Assembly: GCA_012518155.1 (NCBI GenBank) | Contig: JAAYTC010000358.1 | Coordinates: 1-12,813, forward strand | Source of the DNA: Bacteroidales bacterium | Lineage (GTDB): Bacteria; Bacteroidota; Bacteroidia; Bacteroidales; Dysgonomonadaceae | Reading direction: 5' to 3' | DNA length: 12,813 nt | Shown: piece after piece, positions 1-7,182 of the stretch | Position numbering within the stretch: position 1 is the stretch's first letter | Layout: every line of letters starts with the position of its first letter | Notes under the pieces: generated by a model | What the model saw: the letters and a program-made list of their open reading frames with translations, nothing else | What the model was told of the DNA's origin: nothing | Database searches by the model: none | Translations under genes and position numbers: made by a program

Positions 1-323
1 AGAACTTTCAGCTGCTTTACCAGCTTGCCGACGTGCTGGGTGGCGAGGTGGGTGCCTCACGCGCCGCGGTGGACGCGGGGTATGCCGATCATGAGCGTCA
101 AGTGGGACAAACGGGCATCACGGTCCGCCCCAAGGTGTATATCGCCTGCGGTATATCGGGACAAATCCAACATATCGCGGGGATGCAAGACAGCTCCATT
201 ATTATCTCGATCAACAGCGATCCGAACGCGCCGATCAACGCGATCGCCGATTACGTGATCACCGGTGAAGTGGAAAAAGTGATCCCCAAGATGATTAAAT
301 ATTATAAGAAGAACACGAAATAA
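1..323 (+). CDS. etfA: Electron transfer flavoprotein alpha subunit, C-terminal part (5' end outside window)
   Basis: This is the C-terminal FAD-binding domain of EtfA, which with EtfB shuttles electrons between acyl-CoA dehydrogenases and the respiratory or ferredoxin pools. The reading frame is open from base 3, so the start lies left of the window; about 106 residues are visible. Family hallmarks are present in order: GASRAAVDAGY, then RQVGQTG, then the KVYIACGISGQIQHIAGM stretch, then INSDPNAPI and ADYVITGEVEKVIPKM. These are the segments that hold the FAD in known Etf structures. The stop is TAA at 321-323, and the acyl-CoA dehydrogenase starts 10 bp later, so the two are almost certainly co-transcribed; an etfB is expected upstream. 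Whether this Etf is of the bifurcating kind cannot be decided from this fragment. Confidence 0.95.
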   Translation, partial: NFQLLYQLADVLGGEVGASRAAVDAGYADHERQVGQTGITVRPKVYIACGISGQIQHIAGMQDSSIIISINSDPNAPINAIADYVITGEVEKVIPKMIKYYKKNTK

Positions 324-333
324 ACATATAAAT

Positions 334-2055
334 ATGGCTAATTTTTATACAGATACACCGCAATTTCGCCACTATCTACAGCACCCGTTGATGAAACGCA
401 TCGTGGAGCTGAAAGAGAGAAACTACGCGGACAAAGAGACCCACGATTATGCGCCCATGGATTTTGAAGATGCCATGGATAGCTATCACCAAGTACTGGA
501 GGTGGTAGGAGAAATTTGTGGGGATATTATCGAGCCCAATGCCGAGAGCGTGGACCAAACCGGGCCCACGGTAAAGGATGGACGGGTAACCTATGCTTCA
601 CCCACGAAAGAAAATCTCGACGCGCTCAACAAGGCAGAGCTGATGGGGATGGCATTGGGTCGTAAGTACGGGGGATTGAACTTCCCGATGGTTCCTTATA
701 TGATGAGCGCCGATATCGTGAGCCGTGCCGATGCCAGCTTCCAGAACATCTGGATGCTGCAGGATTGCGGCGAGACCATTTACGAATTCGCTACCGAGGA
801 GCAGAAAGATAAATACCTTCCCCGCGTGGTGCAAGGAGAGACGATGTCGATGGACCTTACAGAGCCCGACGCGGGATCGGACTTGCAAGCAGTGATGCTC
901 AAAGCGAGCTATAACGAGAAGGAGGACCAGTGGTATTTGAACGGGGTAAAGCGCTTTATTACCAACGGCGATGCCGATATCCACTTGGTATTGGCCCGCT
1001 CGGAAGAGGGAACAAAGGATGCCCGCGGCTTGTCGATGTTTGTCTACGACAAGAAAAATGGCGGGGTAAACGTGCGCCGCATCGAAAACAAGATGGGAAT
1101 CAAAGGGGCGCCCACCTGCGAGCTGGTGTACAAGAACGCGAAGGCCGAGCTGGTCGGAACGCGTCGGATGGGCCTAATCAAGTACGTGATGTCGCTTATG
1201 AACGGTGCCCGCTTGGGTATCATGGCCCAATCGGTGGGTATCTCTGAAGCGGCTACTCGTGAGGCGTACGCGTACGCATTGGAGCGCCGCCAGTTTGGGA
1301 AGGCGATCATCGAGTTCCCGCCAGTATACGAGATGCTGGCCAACATGCGAGCCAAGACCGATGCATCCCGTTCGCTGCTCTACGAGACCAGCCGTTTCGT
1401 GGATATGTACAAAACGTTGGAAGATATTGGCCGGGAGCGAAAGCTCACCCCTGAAGAGCGGACCGAGATGAAGTATTACTCCCGCCTCGCGGATGCGTTC
1501 ACTCCTCTTGGAAAGGGGATGAGCAGCGAGTACGCCAACGAGAACGCCTACGACTCCATTCAGATTCACGGCGGTTCGGGGTATATGAAGGATTACAAGT
1601 GCGAGCGCCTTTACCGCGATGCCCGTATCACCAATATCTACGAAGGGACTACCCAATTGCAAGTGGTAGCAGCCATTCGCCACGTTACCACGGGCACGTA
1701 CCTCCAGCGCATAAAAGAGTACGAGGCCTTGCCGGTGGTTCCGGAGCTGGAGTCGCTCAAGAACAGCCTGGCGAAGATGGCCGAGAAGTACGAGAAGCTG
1801 GTCGAAATGGTTACTTCACTCAAGGACGAGGACTATCTCGACTTCCATGCCCGCCGTTTGGTGGAGAGTGCCGGCTACGTGATCATGGGGCATCTCCTGT
1901 TGCAAGACGCCAACAAGAGCCCCGATCTGTTCCGACGTAGCGCCGAGGTGTATATTCACGCCGGTAAGATCGAGGTGGAGAAGAACTACCAGTTCGTCAC
2001 CCAATCTCGCGTGGAAGATATGTCCTACTACAAACCCGCTTTATCGGAAGCGTAA
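334..2055 (+). CDS. Acyl-CoA dehydrogenase with C-terminal extension
   Basis: This FAD enzyme oxidises, or with a bifurcating Etf reduces, the alpha-beta bond of an acyl-CoA and exchanges electrons with the Etf encoded just upstream. Visible motifs are MSMDLTEPDAGSD (about 171-183, FAD/substrate site), RRQFGKAIIEFPP (about 318-330) and the C-terminal signature around QIHGGSGYMKDY (410-421) followed by RDARITNIYEGTTQLQ. E437 in IYEGT matches the catalytic base of the short/medium-chain family. At 573 aa it is well above the usual 380 or so: there is a charged insertion near 360-390 and a helical tail of about 120 residues after 455, as in the subfamily with an extra C-terminal domain. The ATG at 334 is 10 bp after the etfA stop. 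Substrate chain length cannot be read from sequence; short chain (butyryl-CoA) is plausible in a fermentative Bacteroidales. Confidence 0.93.
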   Translation: MANFYTDTPQFRHYLQHPLMKRIVELKERNYADKETHDYAPMDFEDAMDSYHQVLEVVGEICGDIIEPNAESVDQTGPTVKDGRVTYASPTKENLDALNKAELMGMALGRKYGGLNFPMVPYMMSADIVSRADASFQNIWMLQDCGETIYEFATEEQKDKYLPRVVQGETMSMDLTEPDAGSDLQAVMLKASYNEKEDQWYLNGVKRFITNGDADIHLVLARSEEGTKDARGLSMFVYDKKNGGVNVRRIENKMGIKGAPTCELVYKNAKAELVGTRRMGLIKYVMSLMNGARLGIMAQSVGISEAATREAYAYALERRQFGKAIIEFPPVYEMLANMRAKTDASRSLLYETSRFVDMYKTLEDIGRERKLTPEERTEMKYYSRLADAFTPLGKGMSSEYANENAYDSIQIHGGSGYMKDYKCERLYRDARITNIYEGTTQLQVVAAIRHVTTGTYLQRIKEYEALPVVPELESLKNSLAKMAEKYEKLVEMVTSLKDEDYLDFHARRLVESAGYVIMGHLLLQDANKSPDLFRRSAEVYIHAGKIEVEKNYQFVTQSRVEDMSYYKPALSEA

Positions 2056-2118
2056 TTAGTAAGGGAAAAATCGTGAAAACTACGCTTCATTCGATAGCGT
2101 ATACAATAATCTTTAAAG

Positions 2119-2148
2119 AAAGGGATCTATTCGTGGATCCCTTTTCTT
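2119..2148 (+). terminator. Intrinsic terminator of the etfA/acyl-CoA dehydrogenase unit
   Basis: Perfect 9-bp inverted repeat (AAAGGGATC, 2119-2127, and GATCCCTTT, 2136-2144) with an 8-nt loop, running into a T-rich tract (TTTTCTT). It lies 63 bp after the acyl-CoA dehydrogenase stop and separates that operon from the arsenic block. Confidence 0.85.
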
Positions 2149-2255
2149 GTTAATTACTTCGTGAAATCAACTGGTATCACTCTAATACCGGCACTCAGTT
2201 CTCAAACGAAAGTGAAAGGTTAACTTAGGCATCACGCGGAAAAAGCATGAGAATA

Positions 2256-2286
2256 TTTGCTTATTTAAATATTGTTTGTAAATTTG
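2256..2286 (+). promoter_or_regulatory. Bacteroides-type promoter of the ars operon
   Basis: TTTG at 2256-2259 and TAAATTTG at 2279-2286 fit the Bacteroides -33 (TTTG) and -7 (TAnnTTTG) consensus with 19 bp between them. Transcription would then begin near 2290, about 20 nt ahead of the GTG chosen as the arsR start. This is inferred from consensus only. Confidence 0.7.
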
Positions 2287-2294
2287 CGAACAAT
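2271..2294. promoter_or_regulatory. Probable ArsR operator overlapping the -7 box
   Basis: Inverted repeat with 8-bp arms, ATTGTTTG (2271-2278) and CGAACAAT (2287-2294); 7 of 8 positions pair. The 8-bp centre is exactly the -7 box TAAATTTG. A repressor bound here would block RNA polymerase, and ArsR-family proteins typically bind such repeats over their own promoter. Function is inferred from position and symmetry. Confidence 0.65.
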
Positions 2295-2310
2295 AATAAA
2301 AGGATTAGAA

Positions 2311-2631
2311 GTGAGAAAGATAATAGGAATAGAAGATCAAGAACTGATTGCTCGAATTGCTAAAGCGATGGGTCACCCGACCAGGGTTGCCATTCTTCTG
2401 TTTTTGGCTTCACAAGACAGTTGCTATTTTGGGGATATTCACGAAGAATTACCAATTGCTAAGGCAACCGTGTCTCAACATTTGAAAGAATTAAGAGAGG
2501 CGGGATTAATTCAGGGAGAAATCGAAACACCAAAAGTAAAGTATTGTATACATAAAGAGAATTGGAAGATGGCTCGTGAATTATTCGTGGACTTTTTTAA
2601 TACATATGTCGAAAAGGATGTAATGTGTTGA
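2311..2631 (+). CDS. arsR: ArsR-family arsenic-responsive repressor
   Basis: Small winged-helix repressor that should sit on the ars promoter and leave it when arsenite (or antimonite) binds. Using the GTG at 2311, the protein is 106 aa. The core reads AKAMGHPTRVAILLFL (about 18-32), then the recognition helix region EELPIAKATVSQHLKELREAGLI (about 45-67) and the wing GEIETPKVKYCI (69-80). I chose GTG 2311 because AAAAGGA lies 6 nt upstream and because the more upstream in-frame TTG (2272) falls inside the promoter. Unusually, the CxC arsenite motif of classical ArsR is CYF here (C38-Y39-F40). The only other cysteines are C79 in the wing and C106 at the very end, so metalloid sensing must use another arrangement. 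It is first gene of the operon, 72 bp before arsM. Confidence 0.92.
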   Translation: MRKIIGIEDQELIARIAKAMGHPTRVAILLFLASQDSCYFGDIHEELPIAKATVSQHLKELREAGLIQGEIETPKVKYCIHKENWKMARELFVDFFNTYVEKDVMC

Positions 2632-2655
2632 TATAAAATATGTTTTTTACTTTAT

Positions 2656-2675
2656 TTGTTCGTTGTTCGACGAAC
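2656..2675 (+). promoter_or_regulatory. Repeated ArsR-like half-sites / hairpin between arsR and arsM
   Basis: Two head-to-tail copies of TTGTTCG (2656-2662, 2663-2669) are followed by ACGAAC (2670-2675). TTGTTCG is the exact reverse complement of CGAACAA in the right arm of the operator upstream of arsR. GTTCGT (2658-2663) and ACGAAC form a perfect 6-bp inverted repeat with a 6-nt loop. It may be a second ArsR site or an mRNA hairpin that tunes arsM expression; no T-tract follows, so it is not an intrinsic terminator. Confidence 0.45.
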
Positions 2676-2703
2676 TACTATTGATAATTAAAAAATAGCA
2701 GAT

Positions 2704-3519
2704 ATGAAAAAAAATACCGAGTTGAAAGAATTAGTCAAACAACGATATAGTGAATTAGCTTTAAATAGTAATTCGTCAGAGCTTTCATGCTGTTGTGGAA
2801 CCAATCCTTCCACATCGTTTAAAAAAGAATATACGATTATGAGTGAGGATTATAGCCACCTAAAAGGTTATGTATCTGATGCTGATTTAGGAGTGGGATG
2901 TGGTTTGCCAACCCAATATGCGAGGATTAAAAAAGGAGATACAGTTATAGATTTGGGCTCGGGAGCTGGGAACGATTGCTTTGTAGCGGTAGCTGAAACG
3001 GGCGAAACTGGTAAAGTAATCGGTATTGATTTCTCCCCACAAATGATTGCTAAGGCTCGAGAAAATTCAAATAAGCGCGGTTATACTAACGTGAAATTTA
3101 TTGAGGGAGATATTGAAAATATTCCGCTTGATGATAATACGGCAGATGTGGTTATTAGTAATTGTGTATTGAATTTATTGCCCCAAAAAGATAAAATTTT
3201 CAAGGAAATATTTAGAGTGCTAAAACCAAATGGACATTTTTGCATCTCCGATGTAGTTCTTAACGGCATTTTCCCTAAAAAATTTACAGAAAGTGCAGCC
3301 ATGTATGCAGGTTGCATAGCCAGTGCGATACAAAAGAAAGATTACTTAAGAGAAATTGAAAATGCAAACTTCATGGATATTCGCATTGAAAAGACAAAAA
3401 CAATCTCTATCCCTGATGAAGTTTTGGAAGAGCATTTAGATAAAGTGACTATAGAGCAGTACAGGTCGAACGATGTTGGTATTTACTCGATAACAATTAC
3501 AGGAAATAAAAAAATATAA
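2704..3519 (+). CDS. arsM: Arsenite S-adenosylmethionine methyltransferase
   Basis: Class I SAM-dependent methyltransferase that converts As(III) to methylated arsenicals in the cytoplasm. It has 271 aa, the usual bacterial size. The SAM-binding motif I is VIDLGSGAGNDCF (81-93), with the acidic GIDFSPQM (107-114) after it and EGDIENIPL (134-142) further on. The arsenic-binding cysteines of the family are all recognisable: C66 in GVGCGLP, C154 in ISNCVLNL and C204 in YAGCIASA, plus an N-terminal Cys triplet C29-C31 (SCCCG). These correspond to the catalytic and As(III)-coordinating Cys residues of algal ArsM. The start ATG lies 72 bp after arsR. It is followed 6 bp later by arsC, so ArsM works on the arsenite that ArsC makes. 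All three key cysteines being present argues for an active enzyme. Confidence 0.93.
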   Translation: MKKNTELKELVKQRYSELALNSNSSELSCCCGTNPSTSFKKEYTIMSEDYSHLKGYVSDADLGVGCGLPTQYARIKKGDTVIDLGSGAGNDCFVAVAETGETGKVIGIDFSPQMIAKARENSNKRGYTNVKFIEGDIENIPLDDNTADVVISNCVLNLLPQKDKIFKEIFRVLKPNGHFCISDVVLNGIFPKKFTESAAMYAGCIASAIQKKDYLREIENANFMDIRIEKTKTISIPDEVLEEHLDKVTIEQYRSNDVGIYSITITGNKKI

Positions 3520-3525
3520 TCACAA

Positions 3526-3951
3526 ATGAAAAAGAAGATCTTAATCCTGTGTACAGGAAATAGCTGCCGTAGTCAAATGGCACATGGTTTTTTACAATCA
3601 TTTGATAGTGGATTAGATGTACATTCGGCAGGCACTAATGCAAGTGGAAAATTGAATCCTAAAGCGGTCGAAGTTATGAAAGAAGTTGGAATTGATATTT
3701 CACACCATACTTCAGATAGTGTAGAAAAATACCTTAGCGAAGAATGGGAGTATGTTATTACTGTCTGTGGAGGAGCTAATGAGAGTTGTCCAACATTTTC
3801 TGGCAAGGTAGAGTATCGTTTGCATATAGGTTTTGACGACCCTTCCGAAGCAGAGGGAACTCCTGAATTTATAGACAGCGAGTTTTGTCGAGTGCGTGAT
3901 GAAATCAAGGCGGTATTTTATGAGTTCTATACGACGAAAATAAAAAAGTAA
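3526..3951 (+). CDS. arsC: Arsenate reductase, thioredoxin-coupled (LMW phosphatase fold)
   Basis: Reduces arsenate to arsenite by a three-cysteine relay regenerated by thioredoxin, as in the Gram-positive pI258-type ArsC. The 141-aa protein opens with the phosphatase P-loop ILCTGNSCRS: nucleophile C9, then C14-R15 closing the CX5R loop. The relay pair is C81 and C88 in VCGGANESCP, the same spacing as C82/C89 of the Bacillus enzyme. D105 in FDDP fits the general acid. This is not the glutaredoxin-dependent R773 type. It starts 6 bp after arsM and ends 10 bp before acr3, so it is clearly translated from one message with them. Confidence 0.95.
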   Translation: MKKKILILCTGNSCRSQMAHGFLQSFDSGLDVHSAGTNASGKLNPKAVEVMKEVGIDISHHTSDSVEKYLSEEWEYVITVCGGANESCPTFSGKVEYRLHIGFDDPSEAEGTPEFIDSEFCRVRDEIKAVFYEFYTTKIKK

Positions 3952-3961
3952 TGAGCACAAA

Positions 3962-4996
3962 ATGATGGGTTTTTTAGATAGATACCTAACATTATGGATA
4001 TTTATCGCGATGACTATTGGCGTGTCGTTGGGATATTTTTTTCCATCGTTTGCTGTAGCGGTTGATTCGTTATCAAGAGGCACCACTAATATTCCATTGG
4101 CATTAGGTCTAATTCTTATGATGTATCCCCCTTTAGCAAAAGTGAATTACAAATTACTACCAAAAGTGTTTTCAGACGTTAAAATACTGGGCACATCTCT
4201 TATTTTGAATTGGATTATTGCTCCTATCCTAATGTTCTTTTTAGCTATACTATTTTTGCGAGATTATCCTGAATACATGGTCGGCGTCATTCTTATTGGT
4301 CTTGCACGTTGTATTGCAATGGTTCTGGTATGGAATGATTTGGCAGGAGGTGATACCGAATACGGCGCGGGCTTAGTTGCTTTAAACAGTATTTTCCAAG
4401 TATTCTTATACAGTTTTTATGCATGGCTATTTATAACGATATTACCTCCGTTTTTTGGATTTGAAGGGGCAATCGTAGATATATCCATCGGTACTATTGC
4501 TAAAACTGTAACAATTTATTTGGGCATTCCATTTTTGATGGGAATATTAAGCCGATTAATTTTAGTCAAGGCAAGAGGGATTGTTTGGTATGAACAAAAA
4601 TTTATTCCTGCTGTATCACCAATTACGCTAATTGCCTTGTTACTTACTATTGTATTAATGTTTAGTCTGAAAGGAGAGTTGATTGTTCAGATCCCAATGG
4701 ATGTAGCGCGAATTGCAATTCCTTTGTTGATATACTTTGTAGCGATGTTTTTTATCAGTTTTTTTGTTTCTAAAAAGATTGGTTCGCCATACAATATAAA
4801 TGCATCTGTTTCATTCACTGCTGCAGGGAATAACTTTGAATTGGCAATTGCGGTAGCTATCGGCGTATTTGGAATCCATAGCGGACAAGCATTTGCCGGT
4901 GTAATAGGGCCACTTGTAGAGGTTCCGGTACTTGTGGCTTTAGTCAGTGTTTCGCTTTGGCTTAAAAGGAAATATTACGATGTTACGCCAGTTTAA
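3962..4996 (+). CDS. acr3: Acr3-type arsenite efflux permease
   Basis: Inner-membrane arsenite exporter of the BASS/Acr3 superfamily, with about ten hydrophobic segments across 344 aa. Its single cysteine, C117 in GLARCIAMVLVWN, matches the conserved TM4 Cys needed for arsenite transport in characterised Acr3 proteins, and E294 in AGNNFELAIAVAIG matches the essential TM9 acidic residue. Start: two adjacent ATGs (3962, 3965); the first is taken. It is last in the ars operon, 10 bp after arsC. It is unrelated to ArsB, and no ArsA ATPase is present, so export would be driven by the proton gradient. AT-rich like the rest of the operon. Confidence 0.95.
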   Translation: MMGFLDRYLTLWIFIAMTIGVSLGYFFPSFAVAVDSLSRGTTNIPLALGLILMMYPPLAKVNYKLLPKVFSDVKILGTSLILNWIIAPILMFFLAILFLRDYPEYMVGVILIGLARCIAMVLVWNDLAGGDTEYGAGLVALNSIFQVFLYSFYAWLFITILPPFFGFEGAIVDISIGTIAKTVTIYLGIPFLMGILSRLILVKARGIVWYEQKFIPAVSPITLIALLLTIVLMFSLKGELIVQIPMDVARIAIPLLIYFVAMFFISFFVSKKIGSPYNINASVSFTAAGNNFELAIAVAIGVFGIHSGQAFAGVIGPLVEVPVLVALVSVSLWLKRKYYDVTPV

Positions 4997-5067
4997 CCAA
5001 TTCGCCCATGACATATAAAGTGTACGAATGGTTGCAGACGGAAGTGGGAAGAAAGGCCATAAAAGGA

Positions 5068-5111
5068 AGCCGGGAAGTGACCATCAATTTAGATGGATGG
5101 TCTTCCCGGCT
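5068..5111 (-). terminator. Terminator of the acyl-CoA synthetase gene, between convergent genes
   Basis: Strong stem: AGCCGGGAA (5068-5076) pairs with TTCCCGGCT (5103-5111), and after a 2-nt bulge GACCATC (5079-5085) pairs with GATGGTC (5096-5102); the loop is 10 nt. On the minus strand TTTT follows shortly after the stem, 28 bp past the synthetase stop. No T-tract follows on the plus strand, though the hairpin may also help end the ars transcript. Confidence 0.75.
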
Positions 5112-5138
5112 ATCGTATCTCTATTAATCCCCTCGTGG

Positions 5139-7013
5139 TTACAGAATTTTCTTGAGTGCTTGGAGGTTCTCCGGCGAAGCGGCTTGTCTCCCTTCCACCG
5201 TGTAGAGGGAGGCAATCCGGTCGGCATAAGTTTCGTATACCTTGTGTTTCACAATCTTCATAGTGGAGTTAACCAACCCGTTTTGCTCGGAGAAAGGCTC
5301 TTCGATCACCGCGAAGGACGAAGGTATCCAGCGGTGGGGGAAAAGGTGTTCCTGCTTTCCTCCCTTCCGGTACTCGTTCAACGCCTTCTCGATCAGAAGC
5401 ACGGCTTGTTCCGGGTCGACGTTCAGTTTTTTCAGCTCTGCCGAGTTCGGCACGATCAGTGCCGTGGTATAAGGACTCTGGTTGTTGTATAGCACGCACT
5501 GGTCGATGATGGGCGAGGTGGAGACGATGGATTCCTCGATTCCCTCGGGAGAGAATTTTTCCCCGTCGTCGCTAATCAGGAGCGATTTCGTACGCCCCAA
5601 AACGTAGAGATACCCGTCCGCGTCCATATACCCCATATCACCGGTACGCAACCAGCCATCGACAATGGTTTCGGCCGTTGCCTCGGGGTTTTTCCAGTAC
5701 CCTTTCATCACGTTGCCCCCGCGGATAATGATCTCACCCTTCTCGCCGATAGGCACCTCTTCCAGATTATCGTCCACGATTTTGATATCCATGCGAGGCA
5801 TCGTCTTTCCGGACGATCCCAGCTTGTGGGCATATTTGGTGTTGGCCGAAATGATTGGGGTTGCTTCTGATAGGCCGTAGCCTTGATACATCGGGATGCC
5901 GATCGCGTAGAAAAAGCGTTGTAATTCGATATCTAACAGTGCCCCACCACCGATAAAATACTCCAAGTTACTGGCAAACGACTGTCGGATCTTCGAAAAA
6001 ATAAACTTATCGTAGAGGGCAAGCATAAGGCGTCCTCGTCCCCCTTTATTATATCCCTCTTTGTTATACGCGTATGCCGTTTTAAGGGCCCGTCTGAAGA
6101 GCTTGGCCGTGAAGGCACCTTTTTTCTCGATTTCGGTCTCGATGTTCTTCCGAAAGTTTGTTGCCAGTGCCGGTACGCTCATTAGTACATGCGGGTTGAT
6201 CGCTTTCAGGCTTTTGGGTACGTTTCGCAAAACCTCCATGGGTGATTTTCCCATGGCCACGGAAGCGATAGAAGCACCTGATTTCATGAACGCGTAAATG
6301 CCCGCGGTATGCCCGAAAGAGTGATCCCACGGCAGAATTAACAGCGTACGGAAATAGGTGGGAAGCCCCCGTAGATGATCGATCGCTTGCTCCGCGTTAC
6401 AGACGTAGTTCCAGTGAGTGAGCATGATGCCCTTGGGGTTGGCGGTGGTGCCGGAAGTGTAAGAGATGTTGGCGAGTGAATCGGGACGTACGGTTGCCAT
6501 ACGTTCCTTCAAGGCATCGGGATGGGATTCCATGAGCTTTTTACCCTCCTCCAAGATGGACTCGAACAGGCGTTCGTCCTCCTCTATCTGTTCTTCCGGA
6601 TCCAGCAGAATATAGTGCCTCACGGTGGTGAATAGCCCTTTCATGGGGCGCAATTTCGCGATTTGTTGATCCGACGCCAACACTGCCACGCATTCGGAAT
6701 GGTTGATGCGGAAGCCCAGCTCCTGTTCGGTATGCAATTTTACCGATAGGGGAACGCAGATCGCCCCCGCGTGCAATATGCCTAATTCGCCAATTACCCA
6801 GTAGTTTTTTCCTTCGGAAATGAGGGCTACGCTATCTCCCGCTTGGATACCCATGGCTATAAGCCCCGCGGCGAACTGCATTGATTTTTCCTGTACTTGT
6901 TGATACGTCAACTGTGTGTAATCTGTACCTGTTCTTGCCTCGTACAGGTAGGGACGATCCGCGAACTTCTCGACGGACTCGTTCAATAAATCCAAAATAG
7001 TTCTCTCTTTCAT
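5139..7013 (-). CDS. Long-chain fatty-acid CoA ligase (AMP-forming)
   Basis: Adenylate-forming enzyme of the ANL superfamily that activates a fatty acid with ATP and couples it to CoA; probably cytoplasmic or membrane-peripheral. The 624 aa show every core motif in order: the phosphate loop YTSGTTANPKG (185-195), YQGYGLSEATP (376-386), the TGD motif in GWLRTGDMGYMDADGYLY (453-470), and GRTKSLLISDDGEKFSPEGIEE (473-494). Near the C-terminus GLVNSTMKIVKHKV (579-592) carries the likely catalytic lysine (K586). The region 290-345, rich in Lys and Arg, is typical of the bacterial long-chain group rather than acetyl-CoA synthetase. The ATG at 7013 precedes ERTILDLL, a usual N-terminus. It lies 169 bp downstream of the beta-barrel gene on the same strand; no clear promoter box is visible in that gap. 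The substrate is assumed from the family. Confidence 0.92.
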   Translation of the reverse strand: MKERTILDLLNESVEKFADRPYLYEARTGTDYTQLTYQQVQEKSMQFAAGLIAMGIQAGDSVALISEGKNYWVIGELGILHAGAICVPLSVKLHTEQELGFRINHSECVAVLASDQQIAKLRPMKGLFTTVRHYILLDPEEQIEEDERLFESILEEGKKLMESHPDALKERMATVRPDSLANISYTSGTTANPKGIMLTHWNYVCNAEQAIDHLRGLPTYFRTLLILPWDHSFGHTAGIYAFMKSGASIASVAMGKSPMEVLRNVPKSLKAINPHVLMSVPALATNFRKNIETEIEKKGAFTAKLFRRALKTAYAYNKEGYNKGGRGRLMLALYDKFIFSKIRQSFASNLEYFIGGGALLDIELQRFFYAIGIPMYQGYGLSEATPIISANTKYAHKLGSSGKTMPRMDIKIVDDNLEEVPIGEKGEIIIRGGNVMKGYWKNPEATAETIVDGWLRTGDMGYMDADGYLYVLGRTKSLLISDDGEKFSPEGIEESIVSTSPIIDQCVLYNNQSPYTTALIVPNSAELKKLNVDPEQAVLLIEKALNEYRKGGKQEHLFPHRWIPSSFAVIEEPFSEQNGLVNSTMKIVKHKVYETYADRIASLYTVEGRQAASPENLQALKKIL

Positions 7014-7182
7014 TGGGCGTTGTAGATTATTAATTTTAATTTCGTATGTATTAATTACTACAATTATAGCCGAAGATTTAGCTGTCGTTGTAGTGCATGC
7101 GAAAGTTGAGTTATTAACGATACGCTGGTTTGACTTCTAATTGACTTTTTAATTATACTTGTTTAGTTGATTCCTTATACGA

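Noticed and set aside
1174..1683. Long minus-strand frame inside the acyl-CoA dehydrogenase
   Set aside because: Antisense to a gene with full family motifs; the frame is open only because of codon-position bias.
2171..2191. CTGGTAT/ATACCGG hairpin upstream of the ars promoter
   Set aside because: Short stem with a G-U pair, no T-tract, and outside the promoter; likely chance.
2272..2310. Upstream TTG start for arsR, adding 13 residues
   Set aside because: The TTG lies within the operator and upstream of the predicted transcription start; GTG 2311 has a purine-rich site at the right distance.
5008..5127. 39-codon plus-strand frame after acr3
   Set aside because: It spans the strong terminator hairpin at 5068-5111, resembles no protein I recognise and has no clear promoter or ribosome site; the hairpin explains the sequence better.
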